Assembly (NCBI GenBank): GCA_018398805.1
Contig: JAGFBZ010000258.1
Coordinates: forward strand, 3,100,001 to 3,164,000
Reading direction: 5' to 3'
DNA from: Hirundichthys speculiger
Lineage: Eukaryota > Chordata > Actinopteri > Beloniformes > Exocoetidae
Length of the DNA: 64,000 bases
This document shows positions 42,086 through 54,552 of the stretch, in pieces. Under the pieces are notes generated by a model. It was not told the DNA's origin and ran no database searches. It was given only the letters and a program-made list of their open reading frames with translations. Every line of letters starts with the position of its first letter. Positions within the stretch are counted from its first letter, which is position 1. Position numbers and translations under genes: made by a program.

Positions 42086-42833
42086 CTGAAAACACACAGT
42101 GAGAGAGAGAAAGGGAGAGCAGCGTGAGTGATGGAGCAATGAGGAGGCAGAGAGGACGTCTCAGGTCTACACCTGGTCTGAAGGGTGTGTCTTCCCATAT
42201 GACAAAGGAGAGAGGGAGGGCAACACACACACGCACACGCCTTAAAAGCTTTTTGAGGAGTCACTAAGGTAATAAGAGTCCTCTCGCTACAGCTTTACCC
42301 TACTTTTAATATGAGGCCTGAACAAGTCTGAACACAGAAATAGCTCCTTGAAGTCATGTGACCAGTCAGAACGTCTTCACAATGTAGAGATGTCCCACTG
42401 ACAATAACCCTAACTATAACCAAGACAAACCTGAGACAACTTAAGAAGTACACGCCAGTTCATTCCCCACCCTGGAAATACGTCAAGCCACCTTTATAAG
42501 CTGCCTCCCTTGACAACTGTTTGACAATGTAAATAGAGTCTTTCAAGAAGCTTCTCTGGAAATAATTATTAACCGTGCTGTTCTGAGTTGGTAATTTCCA
42601 CTAATTCATATCCCAGCAAAGATTGTAGCCGAACACTGCTGTGAAACACCTGAACTCTGCCCACACACACAATGATACTTCCATCACTAAAGTGACAAAG
42701 TAAACTGACGGCTTGCAGATATGGATATGTACATTTGTGGGAGTTTGTCAGATCTACACAATAAAGTTGCTGCCTAATGTGGCATACAGATTGAAGCTGT
42801 GGTAAAATGTACTTTTAAGCTGTACTTGTGAAG
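42086..42833. other. Upstream intron or intergenic, nothing recognised
   Basis: Includes the pyrimidine-rich tract before the exon 1 acceptor. No TATA box or CpG-rich promoter seen. Confidence 0.4.
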
Positions 42834-43472
42834 TAGTGCTGGGCGATATGGAAAAAATCATATATCACGATATGGACTATTTTATATCACGATAACGATA
42901 TATATCACGATATACCATAATAAAGTATGTTTTCAGTTATTCTCTGAAAAGTTTGACAAAAATTTCATTGCTTACTTTTCAACTTTATTTTGAAAGGACA
43001 TTTAGCTGAACTGTCACAAACATACATTTTAGTGCAGCAAAAACAGGTAGGTACAGAGGTACAGTAGCTTTCACAATTTTTTTAAAGTGCAACAGTTTTT
43101 GAGAGGAAAAACACATTTTTGCACTGAAGTTCAGCTATAAAAAATAAACACAAATTATTTTTCAACTTTCTGAAATCTGTAACCTTGTAGTGCAAAGTTT
43201 GCAAACCAATATAAAGTGTTTAAAGTAAACATCAGGGTTGAAGAGAACTCTGTTTAAGGCATTAACCATGAATAAAAGTGCAAACATAAAAGGCTACTTT
43301 GTAGAAGTAGATATGATTCTATCAAATTTATCATTGCAGGTTATTTAATACATATTTGCTGTAATAATTGATAAAATTAGGTTAGAAACGATAGAAACGA
43401 TAGAAGAGAAATGGCACGATATACACTTTTATATTGTCCCCACGATATATATCGTCATATTGCCCAGCACTA
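42834..43472. mobile_element. Non-autonomous hAT element with perfect 8-bp duplication
   Basis: Ends tagtgctgggc (42834) and gcccagcacta (to 43472) are inverted. Both sides carry the identical 8-bp ttgtgaag (42826-42833 and 43473-43480), the target-site duplication length of hAT. Subterminal cacgatat repeats occur at both ends. 639 bp, no transposase. Confidence 0.95.
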
Positions 43473-43480
43473 TTGTGAAG

Positions 43481-45691
43481 TATGTTTAATTTTTTTTTCC
43501 ATATGCACAAAGTTCACACTGCAAAAATAAAATGCTTAGGTTTCACAGTCAAACGTGAATTTACAAAACATGAAACTGCATTAAATATTATATTTATGCA
43601 GACATTTGATGTTTTGTCCACAGCACTTCCACCCATCATCTGAAGCACTGAATTAAAAAAAAAAAAAGGGAAACTGAGAATCTGCAAAAGTAAGAAAAAC
43701 TTGGCAAAATCAAAAATATATGGTGTTAAAGTGGCATCAAGACATTTTTTTCATGTCAAAATATCAGAAAGTTTAGTTTCATTTTAAAGAATATTTGATT
43801 ATTTTAGGAAGTGTCGCCTTGCTCTCTTGGTCTCCCTTCCCAACTACCTGAAAAGACCACCCGAAGCAACTTCAGGTTGCTACCCAGGGAACAATGAAAA
43901 AGTTCCTTCTTGTCACTTTAAGATCAATGTATGACTTTTGCTCCAAATGAGGGCAATCAGTTCCACAATAAAGATAAGAGAGACACTAATCAGCTGGTGA
44001 TAGTAATCAGCCTGTGCTGATTAAATCTGATTCCTTGAAGGTCAGTAAATATACCAAGCACCCTACGCTGGTCTGAGGGTTGCTTGGCCATCAACTGGAG
44101 ACTCCCAGTGTCTGTGGCAGGGATCATTACAGGTACTCACTTTGAATTTATACCCAACTGCAAACCCTCAAGCTCTTGGCTTGGTTCCCCCCCACCCCTC
44201 TCTCTTTAGTGGAGGGCAGTCAGTAAAAGTACCAGCATACTGATGAATCAATTTTTTCTTCTTTTTCTGGGTCAATGTATCATTATGATTCAGCCACCAG
44301 GAAGTATGTCTTTAATGAGAAAATTTTTCCACGGTGGATAAAAAAAGGTTGTACAAATTGCTATCTTTAAGGCGAAAATAAACATATACTGGACATGTAC
44401 AATGCTGCAAAGTGAACAAAAGCTGAAAGGCTAAAAATAAAACTCATCAGTTATACAGCTGGCGATATCTTTTAATGATGGACTACATCACTGTATGCCG
44501 TTAATTACAGGTGTAAAAAAAAAGTAACAAAAGAAAATAAACCGTTGAAAAGATAGGGATAAGCCATAAGAAAAAAAGAAATGAAAAAATGCAGTTGGTG
44601 CATCTCCAAACGCAATACATTTATTTGTCTTGTAAATTGAGTCTGCAGGTGATGGAGTTGATTAGATTTTTTAAGTATGGGCTCCAAATTCATTTGACAT
44701 AAAGCTTTACAAAATGTGACTGCATCAGAGCTCTCTGGCACCAAGATTAAGTTTTCTCAAAAGGTTATTCCTTGTTAAATCAGCTTGAAACACACTGCCA
44801 GATCTGTTTTTAAAGGTTTTATGTTGAGACATTTCAAAACTATCTGGCATTAACGTAGGAGAAGATGTGGTTAATAAGAAGAAAACATGGACACTCTGCG
44901 GTTAGCCGCTCTCCTTTCCTCAGCTCAATCTTCCTCCTTCCTCATCTGTCTTTGTACTTATTTTTTATTTCTCTGTTACATAAGTGTAGCACTATCCTAT
45001 TTTGCAAGTGGGAGTCAGAGGGAAGCGGCTGCAGGCCACTCTGAGTCAGAGGACAGCGAGAACTTTCATTTTAAATCCAGGGAAATATTACTTAATCCAC
45101 TGAATGACTGCTGAAAATAGTTTTAACAACACATCAGGTTCCATCTGAGCTTTTATTCCCAAACTCTCCACTCAATGCCGAACATTTAACTTTCAAATAG
45201 CCAAGTGAAGAAATCCTGCTTTGGATGCGAGTTTGTTTGTGCTACCAGCCTCATTCAGCAGGCTGCTCCTTCCCTGATGATTTTATTTCCAGTGCTCTTT
45301 TACAGTCTAATGCTATTAAAAACAAAGATGATCAGATGAACCAGCTTTACGACAACTGGGAGTCTTTCACGCAAAGAACATGAGATTATTTGACAGCTCT
45401 GTAGCTCATCAGAAAACTACCAAACCACACCACATAGCTTTTATACGCATCACAAAGTCACCACTTCAGATAAAAAAAGAAAAAAATAAGTATTAATAAG
45501 TGAATGTGCACATTAGGTTTAAAGATGAGGTTGTACATGTTCATCCTCAGTGCATCATGAATGTGAGAATGTAACACAGAAATGCAGGAAAAAGGAAAAA
45601 AGTTTCAGTCAAGCCAAATGTCAACAGTTTCTGTCATGCACAGCAGATACAAAAAAAACTTAAGCTGCAGAAGTTGGTTTATATGCATTAT
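43481..45691. other. No recognised feature
   Basis: AT-rich sequence. 43800-44200 is somewhat GC-richer but matches nothing I know. No exon on either strand. Confidence 0.4.
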
Positions 45692-45755
45692 GTTGTGTGT
45701 GTTTGTGTGGGCGCGCACGCGTGTGTGTGTGTGTGTGTGTGTGTATACACACACA
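45692..45755. repeat. GT-rich and alternating purine-pyrimidine tract
   Basis: A gcgcgcacgcgtg core runs into (GT)13 and then tatacacacac, an almost unbroken alternating purine-pyrimidine stretch with Z-DNA potential. Confidence 0.9.
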
Positions 45756-46379
45756 TTTGCCTCTGAGGCCAAAAGACATTTTTAGCAACAGGAAGAAAGT
45801 CTCTTTCATGCTGTTGTCTAAAATTGCACTCCTCCCTCAATGTCACACTCCTCACATTTCCTGACATATTCAAATGTTTGCTTTAACTATCACACACTGA
45901 TGGAATAAAAGAACACATGAATTATATGTTGGAAACTTGGAGGATAATTGAAAAAGAAAAGTAACCAACACTTGAAATAAACCCTGGTTTTAAGTATTTG
46001 GTGAATGTTTTTATCAGTGATGATTGGTTGGATGGATAACATCTGCTTTCTGTGGTTCACCAACTCACAACGCATTTGGTGCCATTTCCTTTTTATGAGG
46101 ACTTAAATTTGCATCCCACTTTCAATCAGGGTCCCACCTTGAGTGAATTACTTGCAAAGTAAGCATTTTTAGTGAATCTGGATTCACAGTTAAATTTATG
46201 TCAGTGAGCCTTGCAGGTGAAACCATCATCATTTCTATTTTCAATTGTATCTTCATAAGTCAGATAACATGGAACAATCCTCAACAATTGCTGATTAAAA
46301 TTATATATTAACATGAGTGTATACATTTAGTCACATTTACTGTGTTTTCTCTGATAAATGTTCCCTCCCCAATAATAGC
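45756..46379. other. No recognised feature
   Basis: AT-rich, with no coding signal or repeat recognised. Confidence 0.4.
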
Positions 46380-46380
46380 G

Positions 46381-46396
46381 CCCCCCCCCCCCCCCC
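46381..46396. repeat. Poly(C) run
   Basis: 16 consecutive C. A second homopolymer (G10) lies at about 46677-46687. Confidence 0.95.
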
Positions 46397-46483
46397 AGGA
46401 CTTAACATGTAAATGAAGCTAACCCTAAACCTTTTTCTCAGCAATCTCAACAACTTTTTTTCTTCCCCTTATTTTAAAGAACA

Positions 46484-47205
46484 GTGGCTGCGGTTACATG
46501 ATTTTTTTTAAATTCGGAATTAAAATTAGGAATTAAATAATTCCGAATTAAACTATTTTCCTTCGAGTTTACATGGAAATAGTAATTCCGAATTAAGGTT
46601 TACATGGAAAACACGTTTGTTCGGCTTTATCCAACTCCGCTTTAGGTCTGGGGGTTGGGAAGGGTTCTGATTGGATAGGGGGGGGGGCGGACGTCTTTAC
46701 ATCTACCGGAAGAAAACAAACTTAGCTAACTGGTTAGCAACAACATTCCACTTATTTTTGACCTGGGTGGCGTCTCTATCTGCGAAACCTCCCTTCATTT
46801 AACCTGGCCGCTTTGAAAAGCTCACAATTTTTATGTTTCCTGCCATCTGTTCTTTTAATTATTTCCAGTTCCTCCAAGCTATTTATTAAATAAATCGTCT
46901 CTGCTCTTGAACACCGTTTACTGCGTGCTGCCGGAATATAAGCGTCATCGCGACAGACGGGCAAGAGAACGAGCATGCGCAGAAAGACGGGAATTAATTT
47001 AAAGAGGAATGAGTGTATACATGACCGCGGAATTACTTAATGCGGAATTAAAATGGGAATAAACCAGCCACTTACTTCGGAATTAAGTTAATTCGGAATT
47101 GACATTTTCATATGGAATTAAGTGTTTACATGGTAACTTTTATTCGGCTTTAACTTTAATTCTGAATTAAAGAGGAATTAAACTTCCCATGTAAACGCAC
47201 CCACC
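46484..47205 (-). mobile_element. PIF/Harbinger-like element with Myb-like ORF
   Basis: Terminal repeats gtggctgcggttacatg (46484-46500) and, inverted, gtgggtgcgtttacatg (from 47205) match at 15 of 17 positions. Inside, aattccgaatta motifs recur in both orientations. The minus strand codes a Myb/SANT-like piece at 46776-46976: SRAETIYLINSLEELEIIKR and GRKHKNCELFKAA. No transposase. Confidence 0.75.
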
Positions 47206-48060
47206 GCGTCTTAACATCTTGACAACTATTGCACAAATGCTAATTGAGTTGTTCTGAATACGTTGTAGAGTGATGTCATCGCAGGTCCTGAAGCCAGCCA
47301 TGAAAAAAAAAAAAAATTCTGTACACTTACTTATTAACATGCTGATTGTGACATTTTAAGAAGCAGCAAATTTAAATAAAAAATAAAATATAATTACAGC
47401 TTAATAAGTAAAACCACTTGAGATTTTATCCTGCAAGGACATTTAAATGATGTAAAGATTTTTGGAATTAAAAGGATCAAGACAAAGGCTCCCTGTTTGT
47501 GTTTTATGTGGCGCCCGAAGGCATTTATTATGAGAAATACAGAGTACAAGGACAGCACGCTAGCAAGCTATAGTTCTCTCATAGACAAATTCACCATATG
47601 GACTTGGAGATTTAAGTAGCCTAGGAGCAGCAACACTCACCAGCCCATTCTTGAGCTGACGGCCGACTGATATTAAACAAGTCAAATATCTACAGCCATT
47701 AGGTGAATCGCTATTTAAGCTACAGCCAATGAGAGACCAAGGCATCAGGTAAGGCCAACACCAGGAAGGGAAGTATGGTGTATGAAATATGATTTCCAAA
47801 GGGGAAATCAGTGAAGCACGGGGAGACGAGCACAACGTGTCATATGATTGTACCAAAAGGCAGATATTTTTCCAACAAACGATCTTTCGCACCTTCAACT
47901 CTCTGTAGCACAGATAATTTCTGCTCCTTATGTGTGCTAATCCAGTGTTTTACCCATGTTTTTCCATGTGTTCTGAAATGTTTTGTTTTTTTAATTAATC
48001 TTTTTTTTTAAGCCACAGACAGCTTGTTTGTTACCTTTGTCTGTTTTCAAATCAATTGTT
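47206..48060. other. Mostly unassigned, with an LTR-like segment
   Basis: 47500-47900 read on the minus strand resembles a solo LTR: cttaaatag TATA-like box near 47710, AATAAA at 47524-47529, then gcgccaca shortly after. No ends or duplication could be confirmed. Confidence 0.3.
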
Positions 48061-48464
48061 ACCTCCGCCAAGGAGGTAATGTTTTTGCCAGTGTTTATCT
48101 GTCTTGTTTGTTTGCTTGTCTGTGTTCAAGATAACTCAAAAAGTTATGGATGGATTTTGATGAAATTTTCAGGAGTTGAGGAGAAATGTGAAAAGGAAGA
48201 ACTGATTTCATTTTGGCTGTGATCCAGAAGAAATCCTGGATTCTGGATCACTTTCAAATTTTCGATAACATTGCAATCAATGGGGCTGAAAATTTTGTTT
48301 CTCAATATCTGTCAATTATTGCCCAAAATTCATGAAATTTGACTCATCGATTGACAATGGGAACCTCTATCAAATTTCAAAGGCTGATCTGGATCTGATC
48401 CAGAACACAGATTTTATCGCAATCTGTACATCGTTATATGGTAGAACTGTTGCTTGGCGGAGGT
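48061..48464. mobile_element. Dispersed repeat with acctccgccaag inverted ends
   Basis: acctccgccaag (48061-48072) and its exact complement cttggcggaggt (48453-48464) bound about 404 bp with a ggatggattttgatgaaatt-like core. From memory, very similar repeats are common in genomes of distant animals, including fish and invertebrates. Similarity seems to run on past the right end (ctgcgctctccgagtgctttt). No long ORF with a known domain. Confidence 0.65.
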
Positions 48465-48484
48465 CTGCGCTCTCCGAGTGCTTT

Positions 48485-51400
48485 TCTAGTTTTGTGTTAT
48501 TCTTATGCACCGTTTCCCACTTGTGTTTTGTTGAGTTCTTGATCCTGCAGTTGAGACCCTCCGTCAGAGATCAATCATATAATGTAAACAGCCAAATGAC
48601 TTTAAGACTCCGAATTTCAAACCAGCAAGTCTTGTATCTGAACAGATCAACGATTAGCCGAAAATCCCAAAAACAAGTATATTAAGCTAACAAGGGTATT
48701 AAAATCAAATCTGTCAGTACACATGAAAGCTGAGCTGAAAGACAAAAAAACTAAGTTTAGTTCCTGCTACATGCTACATGAAATAGATTTTATAGATTAA
48801 GTAATTATGAAAATACTCTATAGACCAAACAGTAAAACTTAAAATTTCACAAACAACAGTAATCATGTTAATCTGGCCTGACAAACCTAAGGTACCAACA
48901 CCCTATAATTACTGGAGTCTGATGCAATTAGGTGTTTTTTTTTTTTTTTGTTTGTTTTTTTTTCCTTTTTAACAGCTTTCAGACCACAAATCCTCTTCAT
49001 ACAGAAGCAGAGATAAAAACATTTGCAGACAACTTATCACAGAGATGCCCAATATTGCCTAATACAGGCTTATATGCAGGAAAACATAAGAAATAGTTAC
49101 TTCCTGACAAAGTTTTTCCAAGCCACACTCTTGCAGTTATCCCAAAATACATAGTGGCTTCCTGAAAGATATTTCGGGAGCAGAGCCCAGACAACAAACA
49201 CACACAACCAGAGTCATTAACTTATACGGTCACAAGAAGCAGAATTTAAAGCAGTTGGGGCTCAATGTTTTCATAGCAATCTGCCACATTAAAACTAAAT
49301 ATGATTACAGACATCGCAATTACAAAAAAAAAAAAAAAAATTGTTTTCATCCTTCCTCAATAGGAACTCTGACATTTGAAAATGTCAGTCAATAAGAAGA
49401 GCTCAATTCACCAGTGCACACAAGGCTCTCAGACAAGTTCAGACCATCTGTGGCCTTGAGGCAAGCCAAATCCTTCTGACCAGCAGTGTGCCTGAACTGA
49501 CCCATTTACAGAGAGCGCAGTCAAGTTGGACAGTGTTCATTATGTAGGCCACAGTTTATATGAGGGCTCTTGTGCTCCTGACATGACAGAATGGGTATGT
49601 ACGCATGTGATCTTCATGTTGAAAACAACAGGGTAGATTAGGGGAGGGAAAAAAATGAAAATAAAAACAGAGCACAACACTCATTCACATCTCTATCCAC
49701 ATAGATCTTAATTTGTCTGAAAAACTGAACTTTACATAGATACATTACATACATACATATGTATATATGTAAGAATAAAATAAAAACTATGATGTCAAAT
49801 GTATGTCTAGAAGCACCACTCCTATTAAAACTTGGTGTCAAATGTCTTATCTGGGCTTCAGGGCCTACAAATATTGGAATATGCCTTAATTCAACACACG
49901 TGTTCAAGCGTTTGACTGATATTCTATTAAAAATGTTCAAGGGAGAGCAACAACAGTCTAAATGACCTTTCCGCTGTTGCTGTACTCAGATCAGCTATTG
50001 GAGGATATTGAGGATATTGAGAGCTGTCTTTTGATGTTTTCCAACAACCAACCCCGAAAATTCACCACAGCTAAATGAGTGCCAAGAGTGAGGAGTGTGG
50101 AGTGTGTCTGAGCTTCTAATGGAAAGTTAGTGCGTTTGTGGAAGCGATGGGAAGGATTTGTTATAGCGGCTTTCGACATTTTATATAATTGGTTATACAA
50201 CCCAGCACCCTCTGACACTCAGTTTCTCTCCAAGACTGATTGACACACTTGAGCTTCCAATTTCCATCACAAATCATCATCATTGAAAAGGTGGTAGTTT
50301 CCATAAACCACTTCCAGTTTGTAGACAGCTCCAGGTTTTTAAAGCATCTCAGTTGTGAAGCGAAGGCTGCACCCTCACAGTTCACTCCAGGTTTAGGAAA
50401 TGACCAAGCTTAATTTGGAAAAGTCTTTAACACAAGTTTAGACATTTAACTTTAATTCAGGTTTCCTCTCACACTGTATTATAGTGCAGGTTCCCCTCCT
50501 CATTTGAATGAAAGTTCATCTACAAACTAAATTCATCTTCAGCCAAAAAAAGCAATGGCATTTTATCACACATGATGCTTTAGCTGAGCAGGTGACTGGT
50601 CATCACACATCCATTCACTTCACAGGAACTGATCAGAAAAAGACAAAAGTTGGAAAAAAGCAGTGGAGTAATTATTAATCAAACTCAGATTTGCCTCTAT
50701 TGAAACACCATCACATATCTGATTTTCCACCTCAGCTAATAACTGTCCTAGAAACCGCGCTGTAACATTGTTTTGTGAAATAGTTAAAAGTTAAGCTTAG
50801 CTAAGGGATTTAGATGGTTTAGATAAGTACGAAGATTCTGATTTGATCAACTATTATGACATTGAATCCTTCAGTTGACTTTCTGCCTCCAGCATCAACT
50901 TTTATGACCTCTCGAGACTGAATCCTCATAGTACATTAAGAGTTGACACAGTTTCTTTGACAGTCTCATTGGTTCAGCTGAGCAAAATAAATTAAGGTCA
51001 GCTGATGCCGTGTAGGTTTCCAAAGCCTGGTGATGTGTAACTGTATACGATCCCTTATCCCTCCATCAAACTGCAACCGCATCAGTGGACTAGACTTTAA
51101 GAGCGACATTAGAGTGTCATTTTATAGACATAAGCAATGAAGTGACATCTTTTATCTTCTTACAAATCAAGAAAAAAGTTGCATCGTTTGAAAAATATAT
51201 TATCTTTAGCCGGCTTTTAATCTGTCTCACATGTATCCTTTGAACATGAAAAAAAAATGCACCACTAATTTCTGCCTAATGTTCATTAGATAAGATTAAA
51301 GCGCACAAGCTTCAAACAAGTTTCACGAGGCACTGACCTCTATGAGAACTGGCTCAAAGCTACATTTTTACTTATTTTATTAACTCAAGAGCAGGTCTTT

Positions 51401-52531
51401 TAAAACTGTAGGTAAAAGGGAAAAAAAAGATTTTCCTTCCATTTAGCTGAAAATACAAACTGACAACAGTGTCAGGTGTCTTTGAGAACACCTCATGAAA
51501 ACTTGAAGACAGGAGGAGTCCTCCTTCACGTGTCCAGTAACTTGTGACTGTAACACTAGCTGCTCTCACTGTATCTGGCTCCTCCATGTTTCATGAGAAC
51601 AGCCTCTCTCACTTCGCTGGCTGAAGCCATGTGCGTGCATTTTAAATAGGTGTGCGAGTGAGTTTGCATGCCCACAGGAAATACAAAGCTGCTGAATAGA
51701 TGATGAAAGGTCAAAGGACGGGAACTCAAAGAAAGTGTTGGAACTCAAACAAGGTGTTGGGGGTCAGTGACTCCCTCACCATCTCAAATGACACCAAACA
51801 ATTCAGAACGTAACCTCTGTAACATTTACTGTAAGTGACCAGGACCCATTAATTTGTAAAACACCAATAACACACTTGTAAAACCCATTACTGATTGATG
51901 CCACAGCGCATACACAAACGAAGAAATGCAGAGGGTGCAAATTTATTATTATTTTATTTTATGAAAACTGCACAACCTAAAACATTTTATGTACATTTGA
52001 GCTGGTCAACACAAGTGTTGGTACAGAACATGAAAAAGGCCAATCATTTATGGCAGTTGGAAATAATCCAGTCAATTTAGACAAGGTGATCTTGTCCTGA
52101 ATAAAAGACATTAAAGAGGAGAAAAGTTTTAATTTTGCAAGTTAAGGCGAAATTCTCACCAGTTTTAAATAAGGTGACTTAACTGCACAAGCCTTTTCGG
52201 CTTTTAAAACTATAAAAAGTTATAACTATAATAAAGTTTCGCTACTATTCAGTCCACACACCACAGAACCTGCAGCCAATTGTAGCTCATACACCTGCTC
52301 TCAAATTGGGTTTTTTGAGCTTCAGCTTCAGAGGAGGATCTCCCCAAGGATGAGGGAAACCACCTGTTATGTAACTGAACCGTACCTGGTGGAGACGACG
52401 TAAGTGCACAGTGACTGGCTGAATGCAGAAGTGCAACACTGGTACAGTTACATGTTCCAGTCCACAATTACAAGGAAATTAACAGGGACGTACTTATCAG
52501 CAGCCAGGACTTTTGTTTTGTTGTTTTTTTT
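48485..52531. other. No recognised feature
   Basis: About 4 kb without an exon or clear repeat. Homopolymer T near 48936 and A near 49324. The small open frames on both strands have no recognisable domain. Confidence 0.4.
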
Positions 52532-52585
52532 TTTCAATTCAAATATACTTTATTGATCCCCCAAGGGGGAAATTCAAGAAATCAT
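52532..52585 (-). repeat. LINE/SINE 3' tail-like sequence
   Basis: The minus strand reads gaatttcccccttgggggat then caataaagtatatttgaatt, the widely shared 3' tail of several fish LINE and SINE families. The element body is not seen. Confidence 0.65.
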
Positions 52586-54478
52586 TTTCTAATTAGCAAA
52601 TAAACATTAAAACGTCTTTTTCATCTTCAACCTCACCTGGCTGTTTCCAGAGGTAGAGGAACTGCAGAAATCTATTTATCAACGTCTTAAATGTTTTTTC
52701 TAATTTATTCACAAAGTACAAGACATAAGGGACCACAAAATGCTTAACAGTTTTGTGTTAAGTTCAAATGTAGAGAAGTTACACAGAAACTGTGTCAGAC
52801 AGGAAACTAATAACCACAGATGAACTGAAAGTCGTGCACATGCACTCTGCTGATGCTGACTGTAAACTAGCTTCTCAGTCTGGTCCACACACACAGACTG
52901 AGAAAAAAGGTTTCTTTGCTTGTATGTGCGCTCCTCTAAGGGGAAGTATAGCTTCACAGTTTCATGCTTTTTTTCATCCATCCCTTCTCAGACAAAGTTC
53001 AATGTCAAAAGAACCCAGGGTTTAGAGGCTTGCAGCAGAAAAACAAATTGTATGTGTTGAGTTTGGAAATGGGGGGCTGCAAACTTGTAAACATGCAAAG
53101 CATTCCTGCTCTCAATCTCAAAACACACACAAACCTCACCTCTGGTCAGGCCGTGTAGAGGGGAGAGAGCATAAATCTAAACCAGCAGCAGCAGTGTGTG
53201 TGAGACATGCTTCAACATACTGGGAGAAACAACATGGGTGGGGAAAAAGGCCTTAAATTTATCCTCTGAAATAGGGCTTACATAATGAAGCTGCATGAAT
53301 AGACGTGGGTGTAATTTTCTGCCTCTACGCACTACACTCTCTCAGAAACAGTCATGATTAACAAAGGATCTCAACAGTCCGCCCCCAGCAGCACGGATCC
53401 AGTAGCAACTCTGGAGACCAACATCTCCAACAGCAACATGCCTTCTTTACTTGCATCAGTTATCCCTCAGAGTGGCCTTCTTCATAATTGAAACTTGACA
53501 ATAGCAGGTAACTTGTGATATGAAGCTCTGTAGGAGAATTTTACATATTAAAAAAAAAAAAAAAAGCAAACTGAGATCGAGATTTCTGGAATTAGATACG
53601 TCACAGAATCCTGCAAATTTTCCACTTGTAATAGAGGGAATTCCAGCACACATTTACAGCAACATTTTTTAATAATGCTAGGTCAACATGGGAAGCAGTG
53701 AGGAATGCAGGAAGAAACTGTCAATCCTGTTAAACACACCTTGCATGCTCTCTCTCTCTCCCCCTGTACAGAGCTACAAGCTCGAGCAGCTGCTCCAGAC
53801 TCGCTGTAAAATATAGAAAGAAGTTTGACTGATTTTAACATGAAGGCACAGTTGCAGTTCTGCAACAAGCAAGCCATGTTTGGTCTTTCAGTATTTCACG
53901 CAAGCAGCATGACAGGAGGAAAGAGGTTCAGTCGATGTTAGATAAAGTAAATGTCAAGTCGGTTCCTCTTGCTGTAGCAAAAGACAACACAAGAGAGCTG
54001 CTGATTCATCTACAAGTTCAGGATGTTGAAGAAATGGGCTTTTCTTCAGAAAGGTTTTCAGGTCTGGGTTAGTTGACTATTACACTACTAAGTACGGGTC
54101 TTGACTGTTGTTGCATGGCTGCAGCACAAAGTTTCGGGAAGTTTTCCAAGAATGAAACAAGTCCTTGCCTTGGGGTAGGCACTTTACCGTGGCCACAAAA
54201 CACTGCTGGGAGGGTGATGTTGTTGAGTCAATGCTGACTGGGTATGCTGCACACAGAAAAGCAGCAACCATCTTAGCTTCTATGTGTATATTATTATTGT
54301 AGTTTGCTTTTTGCACCTACTTGGCATTTACATCGATGTTGCATAAAAAATGATTACGCCACAATTGGACCAGTAGATCCAGTCATGGTCCTGCACTGTA
54401 AGGAGACAGTAGCTGGAAGGACCGAGGTGGAGGCTGTTTTTTTTTTTTTTTTTTTTTAAACAGCTCTAACCTGCTACA
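52586..54478. other. No recognised feature
   Basis: No exon or repeat recognised apart from homopolymer runs (A near 53550, T at about 54440-54457). Confidence 0.4.
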
Positions 54479-54552
54479 TTTTAACAGAAACCCAGTTTCT
54501 GTTAAAAAAAAAGATTTAAACTAGCTACTTTAAAAGGTAGCTAATTTAAATC
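54479..54552. repeat. Two adjacent hairpins
   Basis: The first has perfect 13-bp arms ttttaacagaaac/gtttctgttaaaa (54479-54491, 54495-54507). The second has 16-bp arms gatttaaactagctac/gtagctaatttaaatc (54513-54528, 54537-54552) with one mismatch. They sit back to back next to a long T-run. Confidence 0.85.

Noticed and set aside
48332..48685. 117-residue plus-strand ORF
   Set aside because: It lies mostly within the CTTGGCGGAGGT repeat and its flank, and shows no known domain.
52249..52467. Possible CpG-rich promoter upstream of phtf2
   Set aside because: CpG density is not clearly raised and no initiator or first exon could be identified.
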